DNA from: Streptomyces sp. NBC_00510
GTDB taxonomy: Bacteria > Actinomycetota > Actinomycetes > Streptomycetales > Streptomycetaceae
Direction: 5' to 3'
NCBI GenBank assembly: GCA_036013505.1
Contig: CP107851.1
Span: forward strand, 62,001 to 126,000
DNA: 64,000 nucleotides
Numbering within the stretch: position 1 is the first letter of the stretch; every line of letters begins with the position of its first letter. A program made the position numbers and the translations under genes. Positions 46,193 to 56,084 of this stretch are shown here, one piece after another. Below the pieces are notes generated by a model, which had not been told where the DNA came from, made no database searches, and saw only the letters and a list, made by a program, of their open reading frames with translations.

Positions 46193-46866
46193 GCGATCAC
46201 CTGCCGCAGCAGGCCGTACGTGATGTGCCGGCAGCGCCGACGGTGACCGCGACCGGGCGGACCACCCACGCCGGCCGGAAAGAGTTCGGCCAGTCGGCAT
46301 GGGCGCAGGCCAGCACAAACCATGGGGTGCGTCTCCTTGAAGCATCACTGGGGGCACTGCACGGGTGAAGCGCCCCGACGAGCCCCCTGCCGGCTTCCGG
46401 CGGCATGAACCTCGCGATGGCGTCGCGAATCATCAAAACCCCGAAGCGGATCCAGGAGACCTGGCGCTCTGCCAGGGGCTCGAGCACCATCGTCGGTGCT
46501 GATCATCCAGCTCACCATCCGGGATACCTCCGGACGGCCCAGTGAACCGCCCCGGTTCTCATCGAGGCCCTGCCCCGCGTTGCGTGGAGTCGGGACAGCT
46601 GATTTCACGCTGCCCGTGCTGCACGTAGCTCGCACTCCAGCTGAGCATGCCGAGGGCAGAGTGCCTGCGTTGCCGGTTGGGGCGGAGAGTTGTTGAAGGG
46701 TCAATTCTCCACCCCTCCGACTCCACCAGCCCAGGACAGACCACTCCATCGCTCCCGGTGCGGTTCACCACGTGCAGAGGGCAGCTATGTGGGAGATGAT
46801 GCAATGGACGGCTGCACCCCTACCCCAGTCGCGTGTGCCTAGCGCTACGACGCAAGGGAGACAGCT
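46193..46866. other. Relic-bearing gap
   Basis: No intact gene was recognised. A fragment of an IS3 transposase C-terminus lies at 46619-46699. Around 46440-46490 a minus-strand reading (SWIRFGVLMIRDAIARFMPP) looks protein-like but has no start or partner motif. Confidence 0.45.
46619..46699 (-). pseudogene. IS3-family OrfB C-terminal fragment
   Basis: The minus-strand reading STTLRPNRQRRHSALGMLSW matches the near-universal C-terminal IS3 transposase motif YNRxRRHSxLGxxSP. The rest of the transposase is absent and the surrounding frame has no similarity. Confidence 0.6.
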
Positions 46867-47217
46867 ATGTGGGTCGCGATCCTGCTTGCTGCACTGGCCC
46901 TGCTGCTCGCTCTTGCAGCAGTTGTCTTTGTAGTGGTTGGTCGCCACGCAGATAGCAATGGGGGCCTGACCGAGCGAGTCCGAAGTATGGCTGGACTCCT
47001 GGCGGTTGTGGCGAGTGACGGCGCGATCGCCGGTGCGGCGGCCGTGGGCATTGACAGAGCCTCAGCAGACAGTAATCAAGTAGTCGCACTGCTCACGAGC
47101 GCGTTTACCGCTATAACCGCCATAACGACGGCATACTTCGGCATAAAAGCGGTTTCAAATACCGCGGCAAGCGCTCTGCACAAATGCGAGCAGGAAACGC
47201 CCAGGAAACCCACATGA
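46867..47217 (+). CDS. Small membrane protein
   Basis: A 116-aa protein with a strong N-terminal helix (2-24), a second at about 40-63 and a third at about 73-93, and a short basic tail. No family was recognised; size and topology recall holin-like or small signalling membrane proteins. ATG 46867 follows AAGGGA. Its stop overlaps the next ATG as ATGA. Confidence 0.6.
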   Translation: MWVAILLAALALLLALAAVVFVVVGRHADSNGGLTERVRSMAGLLAVVASDGAIAGAAAVGIDRASADSNQVVALLTSAFTAITAITTAYFGIKAVSNTAASALHKCEQETPRKPT

Positions 47218-47435
47218 AGTCGGTCGAGGATCTCCACGCGGACGCGGTGATCGGCTCTCCTTTGCCTGATCCCATGGTGTTGGCGCCAGTCACGCGTTTC
47301 TTTGACGGTGAGATGCTCCTTGTGCAGGGTCTGGAGCCCTGCGGGGTTGCAGGTCGGCGGAACACAGCTGCCTCGATGTCAGTCGGACCTCACAGCTGGC
47401 CGGCCGGGGCCAGGCGGGCTCGAAGCACCACGTGA
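47214..47435 (+). CDS. Small hypothetical protein coupled to the membrane protein
   Basis: A 73-aa reading frame starting in an ATGA overlap with the preceding gene, which suggests translational coupling. The first ~40 residues (SVEDLHADAVIGSPLPDPMV, then RFFDGEMLL) look protein-like, while the last 30 are basic and low in information, so the true gene may have decayed at its 3' end. Confidence 0.35.
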   Translation: MKSVEDLHADAVIGSPLPDPMVLAPVTRFFDGEMLLVQGLEPCGVAGRRNTAASMSVGPHSWPAGARRARSTT

Positions 47436-47715
47436 GCGCCCACGAGCGCGGCACGCTGCTTGCAGTCCTCCTGACCGGCTGCGGCGGCCGCTTTCCGTCC
47501 GGCCGCCATGGTGTCGCCGGGTCTGGTGGCACGTGCGCACCGGCCACGGGTCAGGATCGACCGCCCGCTCATCTGCCGTCACCGCCGGCCGCAGGCGACT
47601 ACGGCTGCTGTGTTCCCAGTGACACCGGGCTGCCAAGACCTGGTACCGGACGTGAGGACTTTTGTCCTTGTGGTGGAGTCCACCATCCGCAATCTCTTCC
47701 CTTCAGGAAGGCGCG

Positions 47716-49149
47716 ATGACGGTGCAGCAACAGCAAGCTACGATTCCGACGGTTCTGGTGTACGAGGATGACCCCGGTTTTCCCCCGCAGGTCAACATGC
47801 CCGTACCGCATCCCGTTCCGCAGCTCGACATACTGCCCTTCCCGACGGCGATCGCGGAAGGCATGCCGCAGCCGGACGGTGCCGGGCCGGGTACCGAGGC
47901 CTTCCGGTACTGGGTGGCGGCCGATGCGCTCAGCAGGACCAGCCAGACCTGGGGTCCGCTGGTTCCCACCGCAGCGCAGTGGTATCCGACGGTCGGCCGC
48001 ACTCTCACAGCGCACCTCAACGCAGGGGACGACCTCAACGCCTTCTACAACCGTGAAGGCCTGTGGTTCTTCCGCCGAACGGTGGCGGGTGTCACGGTCG
48101 CTGCGTGCGAGAGCTCCGAGGTCGTCGAGCACGAGGCGGGGCATGCGGTCCTCGACGCTCTGCGCCCTCAACTGTTCAACGCGGCGAGCGCAGAGGCGGC
48201 CGCCTTGCACGAAGCGTTCGGTGACATCAGCGCGCTGCTGACCTCGCTCCGGCTGGAATCACTGCGGACCGTGGTGCTGGCCGAGACACAGGGCGACCTC
48301 GAACTGTCCTCGCGGGTTTCGCGGATGGCCGAGCAACTGGGCTGGGCGATCCGCCAGAACCACCCGAACGCGGTCGACCCGGACTGCCTGCGCAACCTGT
48401 CGAACAGCTTCTTCTACCGCGACCCGGTGCAACTGCCACCGAACGGCCCTGCGAACACGCTCTCCAGCGAGCCGCACTCGTTCTCCCGGGTGTTCAGCGG
48501 CGCGTTCCTCAAGGTCGTCGCCGGGATCTTCCGGCAGCAGGACCTTCAGGATCAGGCGGGTCTGGCCGCGGCGGCCGAGATCGCGGGGCAGCTGCTGGTG
48601 GATGCCGCTGTGGCCGCGCCCGTGGTGTCCGCCTACTACGCACAGGTCGCCGGTCACATGATCGCCGCGGACCAGCGCCGGTACGGCGGCCAGTACGGTC
48701 AGTCCCTGCGCTCGGCGTTCATCCGTCACGGCATCCTGTCCCTGGAGGCCGCAGCGTCCATCACCGAGCCGGAGGTGGCACGCCGGGGCGCCGGCATCGC
48801 CGAGGCGACGCCGGGCGGTGGTGACGACCAGGGGCTCACGGCCGTCACGGTCCACGGGGCGACGTACGGCGTCACTCAGCCGATCACCCTCTTCGCCCCG
48901 GCAGAGGAACGGCGGTTCGGCATCGCAGGCTCCGACCCCGCCGGCGGCTCGGTGCGGCCCGCCGACCCCGAGCGGGTCGCCACGTCGTACTTGGAGGACC
49001 TCTTCCGCCGCGGCCGCGTCGACGTACCCGCCGAGCACCGCTCCGAGGCGGCGTTCGTCGACGACAACCCCTCCCGGCTCAAGACGCACGAGATCACACG
49101 GAGCACGACCGGCGAGGGTCTGGTCTTGGTCCGGCGGTGCTTCGACTGA
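47716..49149 (+). CDS. M4 (thermolysin)-like metallopeptidase without signal peptide
   Basis: A 477-aa zinc peptidase. SSEVVEHEAGHAVLDAL carries the HExxH site (His139, Glu140, His143), and ALHEAFGDISALL gives the third zinc ligand Glu166 and the following Asp, as in M4 enzymes. No signal peptide or propeptide of the usual M4 form is present; the protein begins with a soluble, Gln/Pro-rich stretch. ATG 47716 has AGGAAG at the right spacing. It opens the hydrolase island. Either it acts inside the cell or it leaves by a non-classical route. Confidence 0.8.
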   Translation: MTVQQQQATIPTVLVYEDDPGFPPQVNMPVPHPVPQLDILPFPTAIAEGMPQPDGAGPGTEAFRYWVAADALSRTSQTWGPLVPTAAQWYPTVGRTLTAHLNAGDDLNAFYNREGLWFFRRTVAGVTVAACESSEVVEHEAGHAVLDALRPQLFNAASAEAAALHEAFGDISALLTSLRLESLRTVVLAETQGDLELSSRVSRMAEQLGWAIRQNHPNAVDPDCLRNLSNSFFYRDPVQLPPNGPANTLSSEPHSFSRVFSGAFLKVVAGIFRQQDLQDQAGLAAAAEIAGQLLVDAAVAAPVVSAYYAQVAGHMIAADQRRYGGQYGQSLRSAFIRHGILSLEAAASITEPEVARRGAGIAEATPGGGDDQGLTAVTVHGATYGVTQPITLFAPAEERRFGIAGSDPAGGSVRPADPERVATSYLEDLFRRGRVDVPAEHRSEAAFVDDNPSRLKTHEITRSTTGEGLVLVRRCFD

Positions 49150-49164
49150 GCAGTTCAGCAGAAC

Positions 49165-49380
49165 TCAACGGACAAAGCGCAGACGGCGGACGGTAAGCCG
49201 TCCGTCGTCCCCGCGCTTGATGACGTGCGTCGTCCTGGGCGTCGGCTCCTCCCCCTCGAACACCGCCTCGCCCCGCGCCAGCAGGTCGCTGATGAATTTC
49301 TCGGTCGCTCGGCGCTCGGCGTCATCGCTCTGTCCGCCTTCACCGGTACCCTCCGGGCCTTCATTACTGTTTGCACCCAT
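49165..49380 (-). CDS. Small acidic hypothetical protein
   Basis: A 71-aa protein convergent with the M4-like gene. After a Gly/Glu-rich start, residues 28-71 (FISDLLARGEAVFEGEEPTP, then THVIKRGDDGRLTVRRLRF) look well structured, with a helix and two strands. ATG 49380 is used; GTG 49389 is an alternative. It might be an inhibitor or immunity partner of the neighbouring peptidase; this is only a guess from position. Confidence 0.5.
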   Translation of the reverse strand: MGANSNEGPEGTGEGGQSDDAERRATEKFISDLLARGEAVFEGEEPTPRTTHVIKRGDDGRLTVRRLRFVR

Positions 49381-49389
49381 ATAGTGCAC

Positions 49390-50075
49390 TTTATTTCATT
49401 GACGGCAGGATGCCTGGATTCGTTCATTTCCAGGAACAGCGTTTGTCGATGGGTCGCGGCGGGCCCGGCGGCTGCCTTAAGAGGCTTTGTGAGGGGCGTC
49501 CGCGAGCGATTCGGCTGCCGAGGCCGGCTGGTCGTCCCGGATCGGCAATGGCCGCCGTGTCATCGCGCCGCAGGTCCGCGCTGAAACCGGCGCGCTCGAG
49601 CGCTTCGGCGCCCTGCGTGGTCACCGCGGCGAGCGCGAGCCGGTCAGAGACGGTCTGCACGACAAGGTCTCGGTCTCGTTCACGGCCCGCGGTCAACCCG
49701 GGTCACACACGGGCGCCCCGACCGGCGTCTCCATCACCGGCATCCCCGCGTCCGCCCCTCACGGCCACTGTCGCGGTCTCCGCGCCGGGACCGGTCCCCA
49801 TGCCGGTCGATACCGACGCAGCGCGGGCGCAGGTGGGACGGCGAGGCCGGGCTCACCGAGATGACCCGCGCCCTGAGGGCGCAGCCGGAAGCTCTGCAAC
49901 ACGCCGTGGCAGGCGCGCTCGCCGGGGCGGGCACTGTCCGTTGCGGCCGGGTCGAATCAGGCTCCTTCCGAGGGGACCGGCGTCACGGCCGACGATCCAT
50001 TGGGCGCCGAGGCTTCGAGCCAGTACGCAGTTGGTCAAGTGGCATGGCTTGGGGCGCCGTCGCCGGGTCGTTCGG
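49390..50075. other. Stretch without a recognised gene
   Basis: Both strands are open over long distances owing to GC bias, but no start, motif or consistent codon pattern was found. A minus-strand reading at 49480-49690 (DLVVQTVSDRLALAAVTTQG) could be a gene relic. Confidence 0.35.
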
Positions 50076-50654
50076 TCAGTACTTGGCGGCCAGACTGACC
50101 TGAGTGTCGCCTCCGGCGCCTTCGAGCCGCCACCGCAGCCACTTGCGGTCGGGCGCGTTGGTGTTCACCGAGAGCCAGTGTCCCGGAACGACCTTGCCCT
50201 GCCAGTTCTGGACCCAGAAGCACTCCTGGCCGCTGCACTGCCACACGTCGACGAAGAGAGTGGCGTTGTGCGACCCCTCGCGGCCGACCATCGCGATCCC
50301 CGTCCCGAAACCCACGGCCCGATTCGTCCCGCAGGTCGCCCAGTCCCAACCCTGTACGCACGACTGGGCGCCGTTGCAGAACGTGTTCCGGAACCAGATC
50401 TGCTCGTCCGTGGCGCGCGCCGCGGGCTCGCCGTAGCCGGCCCACTCACCACTGGCCTGCTTTCCGGCCTCGGGCGGTCCCTGAACCTCGCCCGGAGTGG
50501 CGGGAAGCTGGTCGATCGCGCGACCGCCCTCCACGATCGCCATCGTACCGTCGGGGAACGCGAGGATCTGGATGGCGTGGTCGTCCCCAAGTGCCATCGT
50601 TGTCTGAACGCGCGGAGGCAGCAGCGCCTGCTTGATGTCGGTGGTCATCGTCAT
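50076..50654 (-). CDS. Hypothetical Trp/Cys-rich protein
   Basis: A 192-aa soluble protein of unknown function. ATG 50654 follows AGAGGAAG. An N-terminal alpha/beta part (HAIQILAFPDGTMAIVEGG, about 27-45) and an acidic Pro/Glu linker precede a compact C-terminal domain (about 85-190). That domain has Trp clusters and six cysteines (FCNGAQSC, ATCG, WQCSGQECFW), suggesting disulfides or a metal site. It lies inside the hydrolase island and has no signal peptide. Confidence 0.6.
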   Translation of the reverse strand: MTMTTDIKQALLPPRVQTTMALGDDHAIQILAFPDGTMAIVEGGRAIDQLPATPGEVQGPPEAGKQASGEWAGYGEPAARATDEQIWFRNTFCNGAQSCVQGWDWATCGTNRAVGFGTGIAMVGREGSHNATLFVDVWQCSGQECFWVQNWQGKVVPGHWLSVNTNAPDRKWLRWRLEGAGGDTQVSLAAKY

Positions 50655-51250
50655 CTCAGACTTCCTCTCTGTGGCCAGGGACGCGCGGCGGCGCACCCTG
50701 CCAAGACGAGTGTGCTGAAGGGGAATTGGGGGCCGCCGGTGCGTCCGGTCACGAACTTCCACCCGAACGGCCCCTGTCGTTTTCAGTCTGTCACGGCGCC
50801 TGTCGATGCGCTCGCCCGCTGCCCGGGCCGTCGAACCGGCTCAGCATCCCCTTTGAACTGGGCGAAGTCGGCGGCCACGGCGTCGGCGTCGACCGCCAAG
50901 CCGGCTCTCATCCAGCCCTTCACTCCCGCAGGACCCCGGGGCAGCCGACGGCGGCGAGGCGCTGAAGCACGCTGCGGCCGCGAGACTCTCAGCCGGGACC
51001 GGGCCGGACTGCGGCTCACCGGTGCTCGCGGCTTGGTGCGCTGCGTGGATGGGCAGGCGGTTTCCACCGCCGCCCGTGTGCACCTCGTGCAGCGCCATTG
51101 TCCCCAGTTCGCAGCCGCGTGTGGTGGCCGGGGAACCCCTTGCGCTCGCATCGGTGACCACATCAGCCGGCACATCTGCCGAAGGGCTTCACCTGGCGGG
51201 ACTACCGTGAGCCGGTCGTCCGCGCGCGCGTCCAGCTGGCCCTGTCCACC
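50655..51250. other. Stretch without a recognised gene
   Basis: Overlapping open frames on both strands without motifs or good starts. It ends at the terminal repeat of the ISL3 relic. Confidence 0.35.
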
Positions 51251-52010
51251 GAACGGCTCCGTCCCGCATTCGGCTCTGTCGCGTAGTCGGTGGTGGCGCA
51301 GCGCGTTGATCACTGGAGGGGGATGCGGTGGCGGAGTAGGGCGAACCGGGCCCGGCCGTGTCTCTGCCGCGTGATCCTCTTGGTTCGCGTGTTGACGCCC
51401 TCGGTGCGCCGTTGCGAGGGGCAGGGTGAGGCCCGCATTGACCGCGGACCGGTCAAAAGTTCGAGGCCGTTCACGAAGGCGTGCAGGTGGGGTAGGGCGC
51501 AGGCGCCGACGGCTGTAGCCCATTGGTTGAGCCTGGCGTCGTTGCCGGTGCTGAGGGTGAGGGGTGCGGCGAACCCTGCGACGAGTTAGGTGAGTTCGGT
51601 CATCTCACGACAGGCGGCGAGGTCTCGCACGAGCGCGGAGTCCTTGTCCCGCAGGTTGTCGGGACGGGTCAGGACAAGGCGGGTGAGCCGGCGGGGCGTG
51701 GTGACAGGTCGGTCGCTCTCGGCACGACCCTGGGTGATGCAGCGGTCGAGGAGCGTGCGGCTGCCGGTGGAGCCCAGCTCTTTGATCTCGCCGAAGCGCT
51801 GGAGCACGAGGACGGCGGGGTCGGCTGTCCGGCGTTCGTGTAGGGGTCGCGGTAGGGGTCGCCAGGGTGGGCCGGGAGCGCGGTGCCCGACGCAGGGCCG
51901 GGGGTTCGCGGGTGCGTGCGTAGCGTTTGACGCTGTTGAACGATGGATTCAGGCGGCGGCCGCACTCGGAGGTTGTGCAGTGCCCGGAGTAGCGTGGAGA
52001 TGGACGCCTT
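51251..52010 (-). mobile_element. ISL3-family element relic (3' part)
   Basis: GGCTCTGTCGCGTAGTCGG followed by TGGTGG (51272-51296) is a terminal repeat. A second, nearly identical end GAACGGCTCCGTCCCGCATT lies directly beside it at 51251-51270. On the minus strand the transposase C-terminus is readable in pieces: SVKRYARTREPPALRRAPR, then FGEIKELGSTG with RLVLTRPDNLRDKD, and finally VNTRTKRITRQRHGRARFAL with RHRIPLQ and a stop at 51310. Frames shift several times and the 5' half is missing. Confidence 0.75.
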
Positions 52011-52083
52011 CCCAGCAAGCCCATCAGGCACGCCGACAGCGCCCTGGGCCGTATGCGCTGGAGCGAGCCGGAGGAGGGCCACG

Positions 52084-52785
52084 ATGGCCGAGTCCCCGCG
52101 CATCTCGTACCTCAAGGTGAACGGTGCCGCCAGAGCCGCGACCGGAGAAGTCGGCGTGGCGGGCACGAAGGAGAACAGCCGGCCCGATGTGCTGCTCTTC
52201 CAGCAAGGGCTCAAGAAGGTGGTGGGCTTGGACTACTCGTCCGGACCCGGCATATTCGGCCCCGCGACCAAAGCGGCAACGACGAAGTTCCAGCGGTCGC
52301 ATGGCTGGAGCGGAGCCGACGCGGACGGCATCCCCGGACCGGAGACCTGCAGACTGCTGGCCGACGAATCCGGCCTTTTCAAGGTCGTCGATCTCGGCGC
52401 CGCCCCCGGCGGCAGGATGCCTTCACCGTGTCCCGGGCACAAGGTGACCCACCCCTTCGGAGTCAGGAACGCGCGCTACGCAGCCGGCTACCACACGGGA
52501 GACGACTATGCCGCGCCAACCGGAGCCAAGCTTGTCGCGGTCCGGCCCGGCACCGTGGAGTTCTTCAACGGAGGTGCATATGGCAAGGTGGCCAGACTCC
52601 GGGCCGACAACGGCCGCGACTACTGGTGCTGCCACATGGAACGCAATGGAAAAGCGGGCCGGGTCAAGGCCGGCGACGTGATCGGCTACGTCGGCACCAC
52701 CGGCAACGTAACCGGCCCGCACCTTCACTTCGAAGACCGGCCTCGCAACGCCGGGTACGGCCACGTGCGCAAGCCGCAGTGGTAG
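52084..52785 (+). CDS. M23 peptidase with peptidoglycan-binding domain, no signal peptide
   Basis: A 233-aa LytM-type enzyme that cuts peptidoglycan cross-bridges. Residues 35-98 are a PG-binding domain (LLFQQGLKKVVGL, then TTKFQRSHGWSGADADGIPG). Residues 105-225 are the M23 domain with zinc ligands His137 and Asp141 (HTGDDYAAP) and the HLHFE motif with His213 and His215. ATG 52084 follows GAGGAGGG. As with its neighbours there is no export signal, so it is either released on lysis or carried out by another system. Confidence 0.85.
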   Translation: MAESPRISYLKVNGAARAATGEVGVAGTKENSRPDVLLFQQGLKKVVGLDYSSGPGIFGPATKAATTKFQRSHGWSGADADGIPGPETCRLLADESGLFKVVDLGAAPGGRMPSPCPGHKVTHPFGVRNARYAAGYHTGDDYAAPTGAKLVAVRPGTVEFFNGGAYGKVARLRADNGRDYWCCHMERNGKAGRVKAGDVIGYVGTTGNVTGPHLHFEDRPRNAGYGHVRKPQW

Positions 52786-52928
52786 CGCAATCCGTCCGCG
52801 CGCGGCTGGCCGACAGCAGCTGCCGGCAGGGCCCCGACGAGCGACGCCGCAGAGGCAGGGCTGCCGGTGGCCGGTATTCTCCGGGGTACTGACGTGGAAT
52901 GCGCGACGTCGTGTCCGCGGTGCCTGGC

Positions 52929-53045
52929 AGGGTGTGGCGGGTGCTGAACCGGCGGGGTCACGCGGTGGCCCGCTGCACCGTCGAACGCCTCCTGCTCGAG
53001 CCCGGCATCGCTGACGCCCGTCCGGGGCCGGAAGGCAGCCGCGGT
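52929..53045 (+). pseudogene. IS3-family OrfB internal fragment
   Basis: The plus-strand reading RVWRVLNRRGHAVARCTVER matches the IS3 OrfB segment VWxxLNREGxxVARCTVERLM. It has no start, and similarity ends after about 40 residues. It is a transposase scrap between the M23 and metacaspase genes. Confidence 0.6.
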
Positions 53046-53072
53046 GACCGCGGCCTGTGTGGCTTTCTCTCC

Positions 53073-53927
53073 TCAGATCGTGAACGGCCGCTGTCGAAGG
53101 AATCGGTTGCTGGGCCGACCGGTCACGAAGAGGTTCGGGCTCTGGGTGGCCGGCATCCGCTTGAGGATCTCGCGGTGGAATGCCTTGTAACCGCCCGGGA
53201 ACTTGCCGCCGTTCCACACCTGAAGAAGGGTGCCGGTGAACAGGCCGTTACGCAGCCCGTCGGCGGCCAGCTGGTTGTCCTGGCACGCCGAGATCAGCAC
53301 AGCGCTCGCGCCGAGTTCCCGGCTGTCCCGTGCGTCCAGCTCACGCTGGATGGCGTCGTAGAAGCCCTGGTCACGCCGGTAAAGCTCATCCTGCTTGTCC
53401 AGGGGCATGAGCCTGGATGTCGTCTCGATCTGGTTGGGGTCGGTCGTCTGGAACTGCTCTTCCATGGCTTCTGGCGTGAGCAGTTGCCGGACCCGCAGCC
53501 CCGTTCCACTGTGACAGCAGTCCAGGAAGGCCAGGATGCGAACGCCCTCGGCGAAAGCCTCCAGTTCCTTGTACAGCTCGTCGTCGATGTACTCGCGGTC
53601 GAAGAAGCACATCGTCTCATCGAGCCGGTCCGGCTCGTCCTCGGGCCCGTTGATGTCGGGGACTTGCCCGCCATGGCCCGAGTAGGTGAACAGCAGGATG
53701 TCACCCGGCGACAGGACCTTGGCTGCCCTGCGTAGTTCGGTGTTCACGTTGCCGACGGTCGCCTCGGCGGTCAGGAGCATGGTCCGGTCCTTGAACCCGG
53801 CTTGTTTGGCGAGCTGTTCCATGTCGCGAGCGTCGTTCTCGCAGGCGATGAGCTTGCCGTCCCAGCCGTTGTACTTGTCAGGGTCGACGTTGTTGAGTCC
53901 GATGTGGATGGACATGCTCTGAGCCAT
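53073..53927 (-). CDS. Metacaspase-like peptidase
   Basis: A 284-aa caspase-fold cysteine peptidase. His85 in TYSGHGGQ and Cys138 in FLDCCHSGTG form the dyad, and DREYIDDELYKELEAF and AVLISACQDNQLA complete the p20-like core. It has no extra effector domain and no signal peptide. ATG 53927 follows GGAAGGAG. It diverges from the NUC1-type nuclease gene across a 234-bp region holding a palindrome, which suggests joint control of a peptidase and a nuclease. Confidence 0.88.
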   Translation of the reverse strand: MAQSMSIHIGLNNVDPDKYNGWDGKLIACENDARDMEQLAKQAGFKDRTMLLTAEATVGNVNTELRRAAKVLSPGDILLFTYSGHGGQVPDINGPEDEPDRLDETMCFFDREYIDDELYKELEAFAEGVRILAFLDCCHSGTGLRVRQLLTPEAMEEQFQTTDPNQIETTSRLMPLDKQDELYRRDQGFYDAIQRELDARDSRELGASAVLISACQDNQLAADGLRNGLFTGTLLQVWNGGKFPGGYKAFHREILKRMPATQSPNLFVTGRPSNRFLRQRPFTI

Positions 53928-54058
53928 GGACTGGCTCCTTCCGTACGAGTGACAGCGCCCCGTGGGTCGCCCGCGGGTACCGAGAGCCGGTCATGGGGCC
54001 GAAAGCCCGGCCGATGGAAAGGGCCGGCTCCCGCTCCCTCCCCACTCCCGGCATGATC

Positions 54059-54074
54059 CTAATCGCCCGATTAG
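54059..54074. promoter_or_regulatory. 7-2-7 palindrome in the metacaspase-nuclease divergent region
   Basis: CTAATCGCCCGATTAG is a perfect palindrome in the AT-richest part of the region between two divergent genes. TAGATCTA (54092-54099) lies 18 bp further. One bound regulator could control both genes. Confidence 0.5.
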
Positions 54075-54161
54075 ATGCCCAGTGTTCTATGTAGATCTAT
54101 TTGGGTGATGTTGGGATGCATGCGGGCGTGCAGACACGGGCGGCACGGTAGGTAGCCAGTC

Positions 54162-55043
54162 ATGGCCACTCCCCCCGATCCGTCACCGGATACCGCAACG
54201 GCGAGCCGTGAATCGCTGGCCCACCGCAAGGGCTACGACGAGCGCTTCCTCGGGCCGGCTGTGCCGCTGCCCCGGCCGACCGATCCGGGCATCGAAACGG
54301 TGATCCTGCCCTACACGCACTTCAGCGTGGTGTTCCGTCCGGACCGGCGCCTGGCAACGGCCACGGCTGTTGCGATCAACGGCGGCGAGCTGATGGACGT
54401 GGACCGCAACGACAACTGGCGTTTCGACCCCCGCCTTCCCGAGAGCCAGCAGGCCGGGCATGCGGTGTACAAGGACAACCCGCTGGACAAAGGACACCTG
54501 GTGCGCAGGCTCGATCCGGTATGGGGTCAGGCGCCGGAAGCAACCGTGGCCAACGGTGACACGTTCCACTACACCAACGCTGCTCCGCAGATGGACATCT
54601 TCAACCAGGGCAAGGAACTGTGGCAGGGGCTGGAAAACTTCCTCCTCGATCACGCCGGGCAGTTCGACCGCAAGCTGACGGTGTTCACCGGAGCAGTCCT
54701 TGAGGACTCCGATCCGCCGTACCGGGGCATCCAGGTCCCTCTTCGCTTCTGGAAGGTCGCCGGTTTCCTGCAGGACGGCGACTTGGCGTCCACCGCGTAC
54801 GTCCTGGACCAAAGCCCCGACCTCAGCAAAGACGCTGCCGCCCGGGCCCTGGACGAAGCGGCCAGAGCCGGCGATCCCCCACCGCTGGGCGCCTTCCGCA
54901 CCTTCCAGGTACCGGTCGCCGACGTCGCAGACATCACCGGACTGGACCTGGGCCCCCTGCCGGCCGCCGACCGCCTGCCTGCCGGGGCCCGCGCCGCCAA
55001 GCGCTGGACACAGCTGGAATCGTTCGACGACATCGTCGTATAG
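54162..55043 (+). CDS. NUC1-type DNA/RNA non-specific endonuclease, no signal peptide
   Basis: A 293-aa beta-beta-alpha-metal nuclease. DKGHLVRRLDP holds the catalytic histidine (His112; the usual DRGH is DKGH here), and YTNAAPQMDIFNQGKELW supplies the metal-binding asparagine and the NxxPQ signature. It would cut DNA and RNA with Mg. Absence of an export signal means it threatens its own cell unless restrained, fitting an abortive or programmed-death role next to the divergent metacaspase. GGTAGGT lies before ATG 54162. Confidence 0.85.
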   Translation: MATPPDPSPDTATASRESLAHRKGYDERFLGPAVPLPRPTDPGIETVILPYTHFSVVFRPDRRLATATAVAINGGELMDVDRNDNWRFDPRLPESQQAGHAVYKDNPLDKGHLVRRLDPVWGQAPEATVANGDTFHYTNAAPQMDIFNQGKELWQGLENFLLDHAGQFDRKLTVFTGAVLEDSDPPYRGIQVPLRFWKVAGFLQDGDLASTAYVLDQSPDLSKDAAARALDEAARAGDPPPLGAFRTFQVPVADVADITGLDLGPLPAADRLPAGARAAKRWTQLESFDDIVV

Positions 55044-56084
55044 GGCCCCGCAGACTCGCCGGGCCTGGTGTCCTGGAGATCCGCAGGGCAACCGGCCGCC
55101 CGTGCACGCCACGGGTTGCCATTCCTTGGCGGGAGCACGGACGGCCGCTGCCCCGTACAGCGGGCGACCCGACGCTCGGCCCCGACCGGTACGCGGAAGA
55201 GGACGAGGCGCTCGCCGGTCTCGCCGCCGGGCACCACGACCTCTCGATCGGCACCATCCGGCCGCGTTAACCGGCTGCTCCTGCGGACGCAGACGCATGA
55301 CCCCAGGCCGCGTCGATGGCAGTACGCCGGGTAACGCCGAACGGCGGCCCGGGCAAGCGCCCACCACGCATTCGTATCGGACAGTGGCTCCAACCGGCGC
55401 CGCCGGCGCCGGACCGTCCGTGACCAGAACCGACTGCCGACGCCCTGCCCCGCCGTTCGCCTTGCGTGAGCACCTGTTGGTGCACCGCCGCGACAGCGCC
55501 GGCACAGCCTCGTCCGACGAGGGGCATGGCACGGGTCGCGAGGTCCCGTGCCCGCGGGCCCGGCCGCCGCCACGGTGGTGCTGTCGGCACACAACACCAC
55601 CCTTGGCCGGGCCGGGAGCACCCGGGTGCCCCGGCAAGCAGCCCGGAATACGGCTCGTTCCCCGGCCATCGCCCGTACTGCCGGCGCCCTGGTGACCTTG
55701 ACCCGCGCGAACAGACCCCCTGGCCCCGTACCCGGATCGTCCCCTGCGACCTCCCCATACGATCACCGCCTGGCTTTACTTGGGGCGCCCCGGCAGATGA
55801 GGCCGTCAGCCAGGAAAGGCCCCTGCGAAAGGCACCGAGCCGTGGGGGGGCGTCGTTCTCCCGCCGGGGGTGGCGACGCTGAGTTGCGGGCCTTGCTACC
55901 CGGTGCGACGGTGTAGCGGGGGCAACGCCGACTGCCTGGCAACCGACAGCCTTGCAGGTCACGGCATCACGCGTCGACACGCGGCTGAACCGCTCCCCGC
56001 CACCCACCCTTGGCGCCTGACGACCCGTGAATCGGCGTGCCCCCATCCAGCCGGGGGGAAGCACACAGAAAGCGGGAAGAACCA
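55044..56084. other. About 1 kb without a recognised gene
   Basis: A plus-strand reading to 55270 (LGPDRYAEEDEALAGLAAGH) looks like a short decayed coding end, with a stop at about 55268. The rest shows only GC-driven open frames on both strands. The promoter of the subtilisin gene should lie near 55950-56070. Confidence 0.35.

Noticed and set aside
49371..51374. A plus-strand open frame of more than 600 codons
   Set aside because: It is antisense to the better supported gene at 50076-50654, has no motifs, and arises from GC bias.
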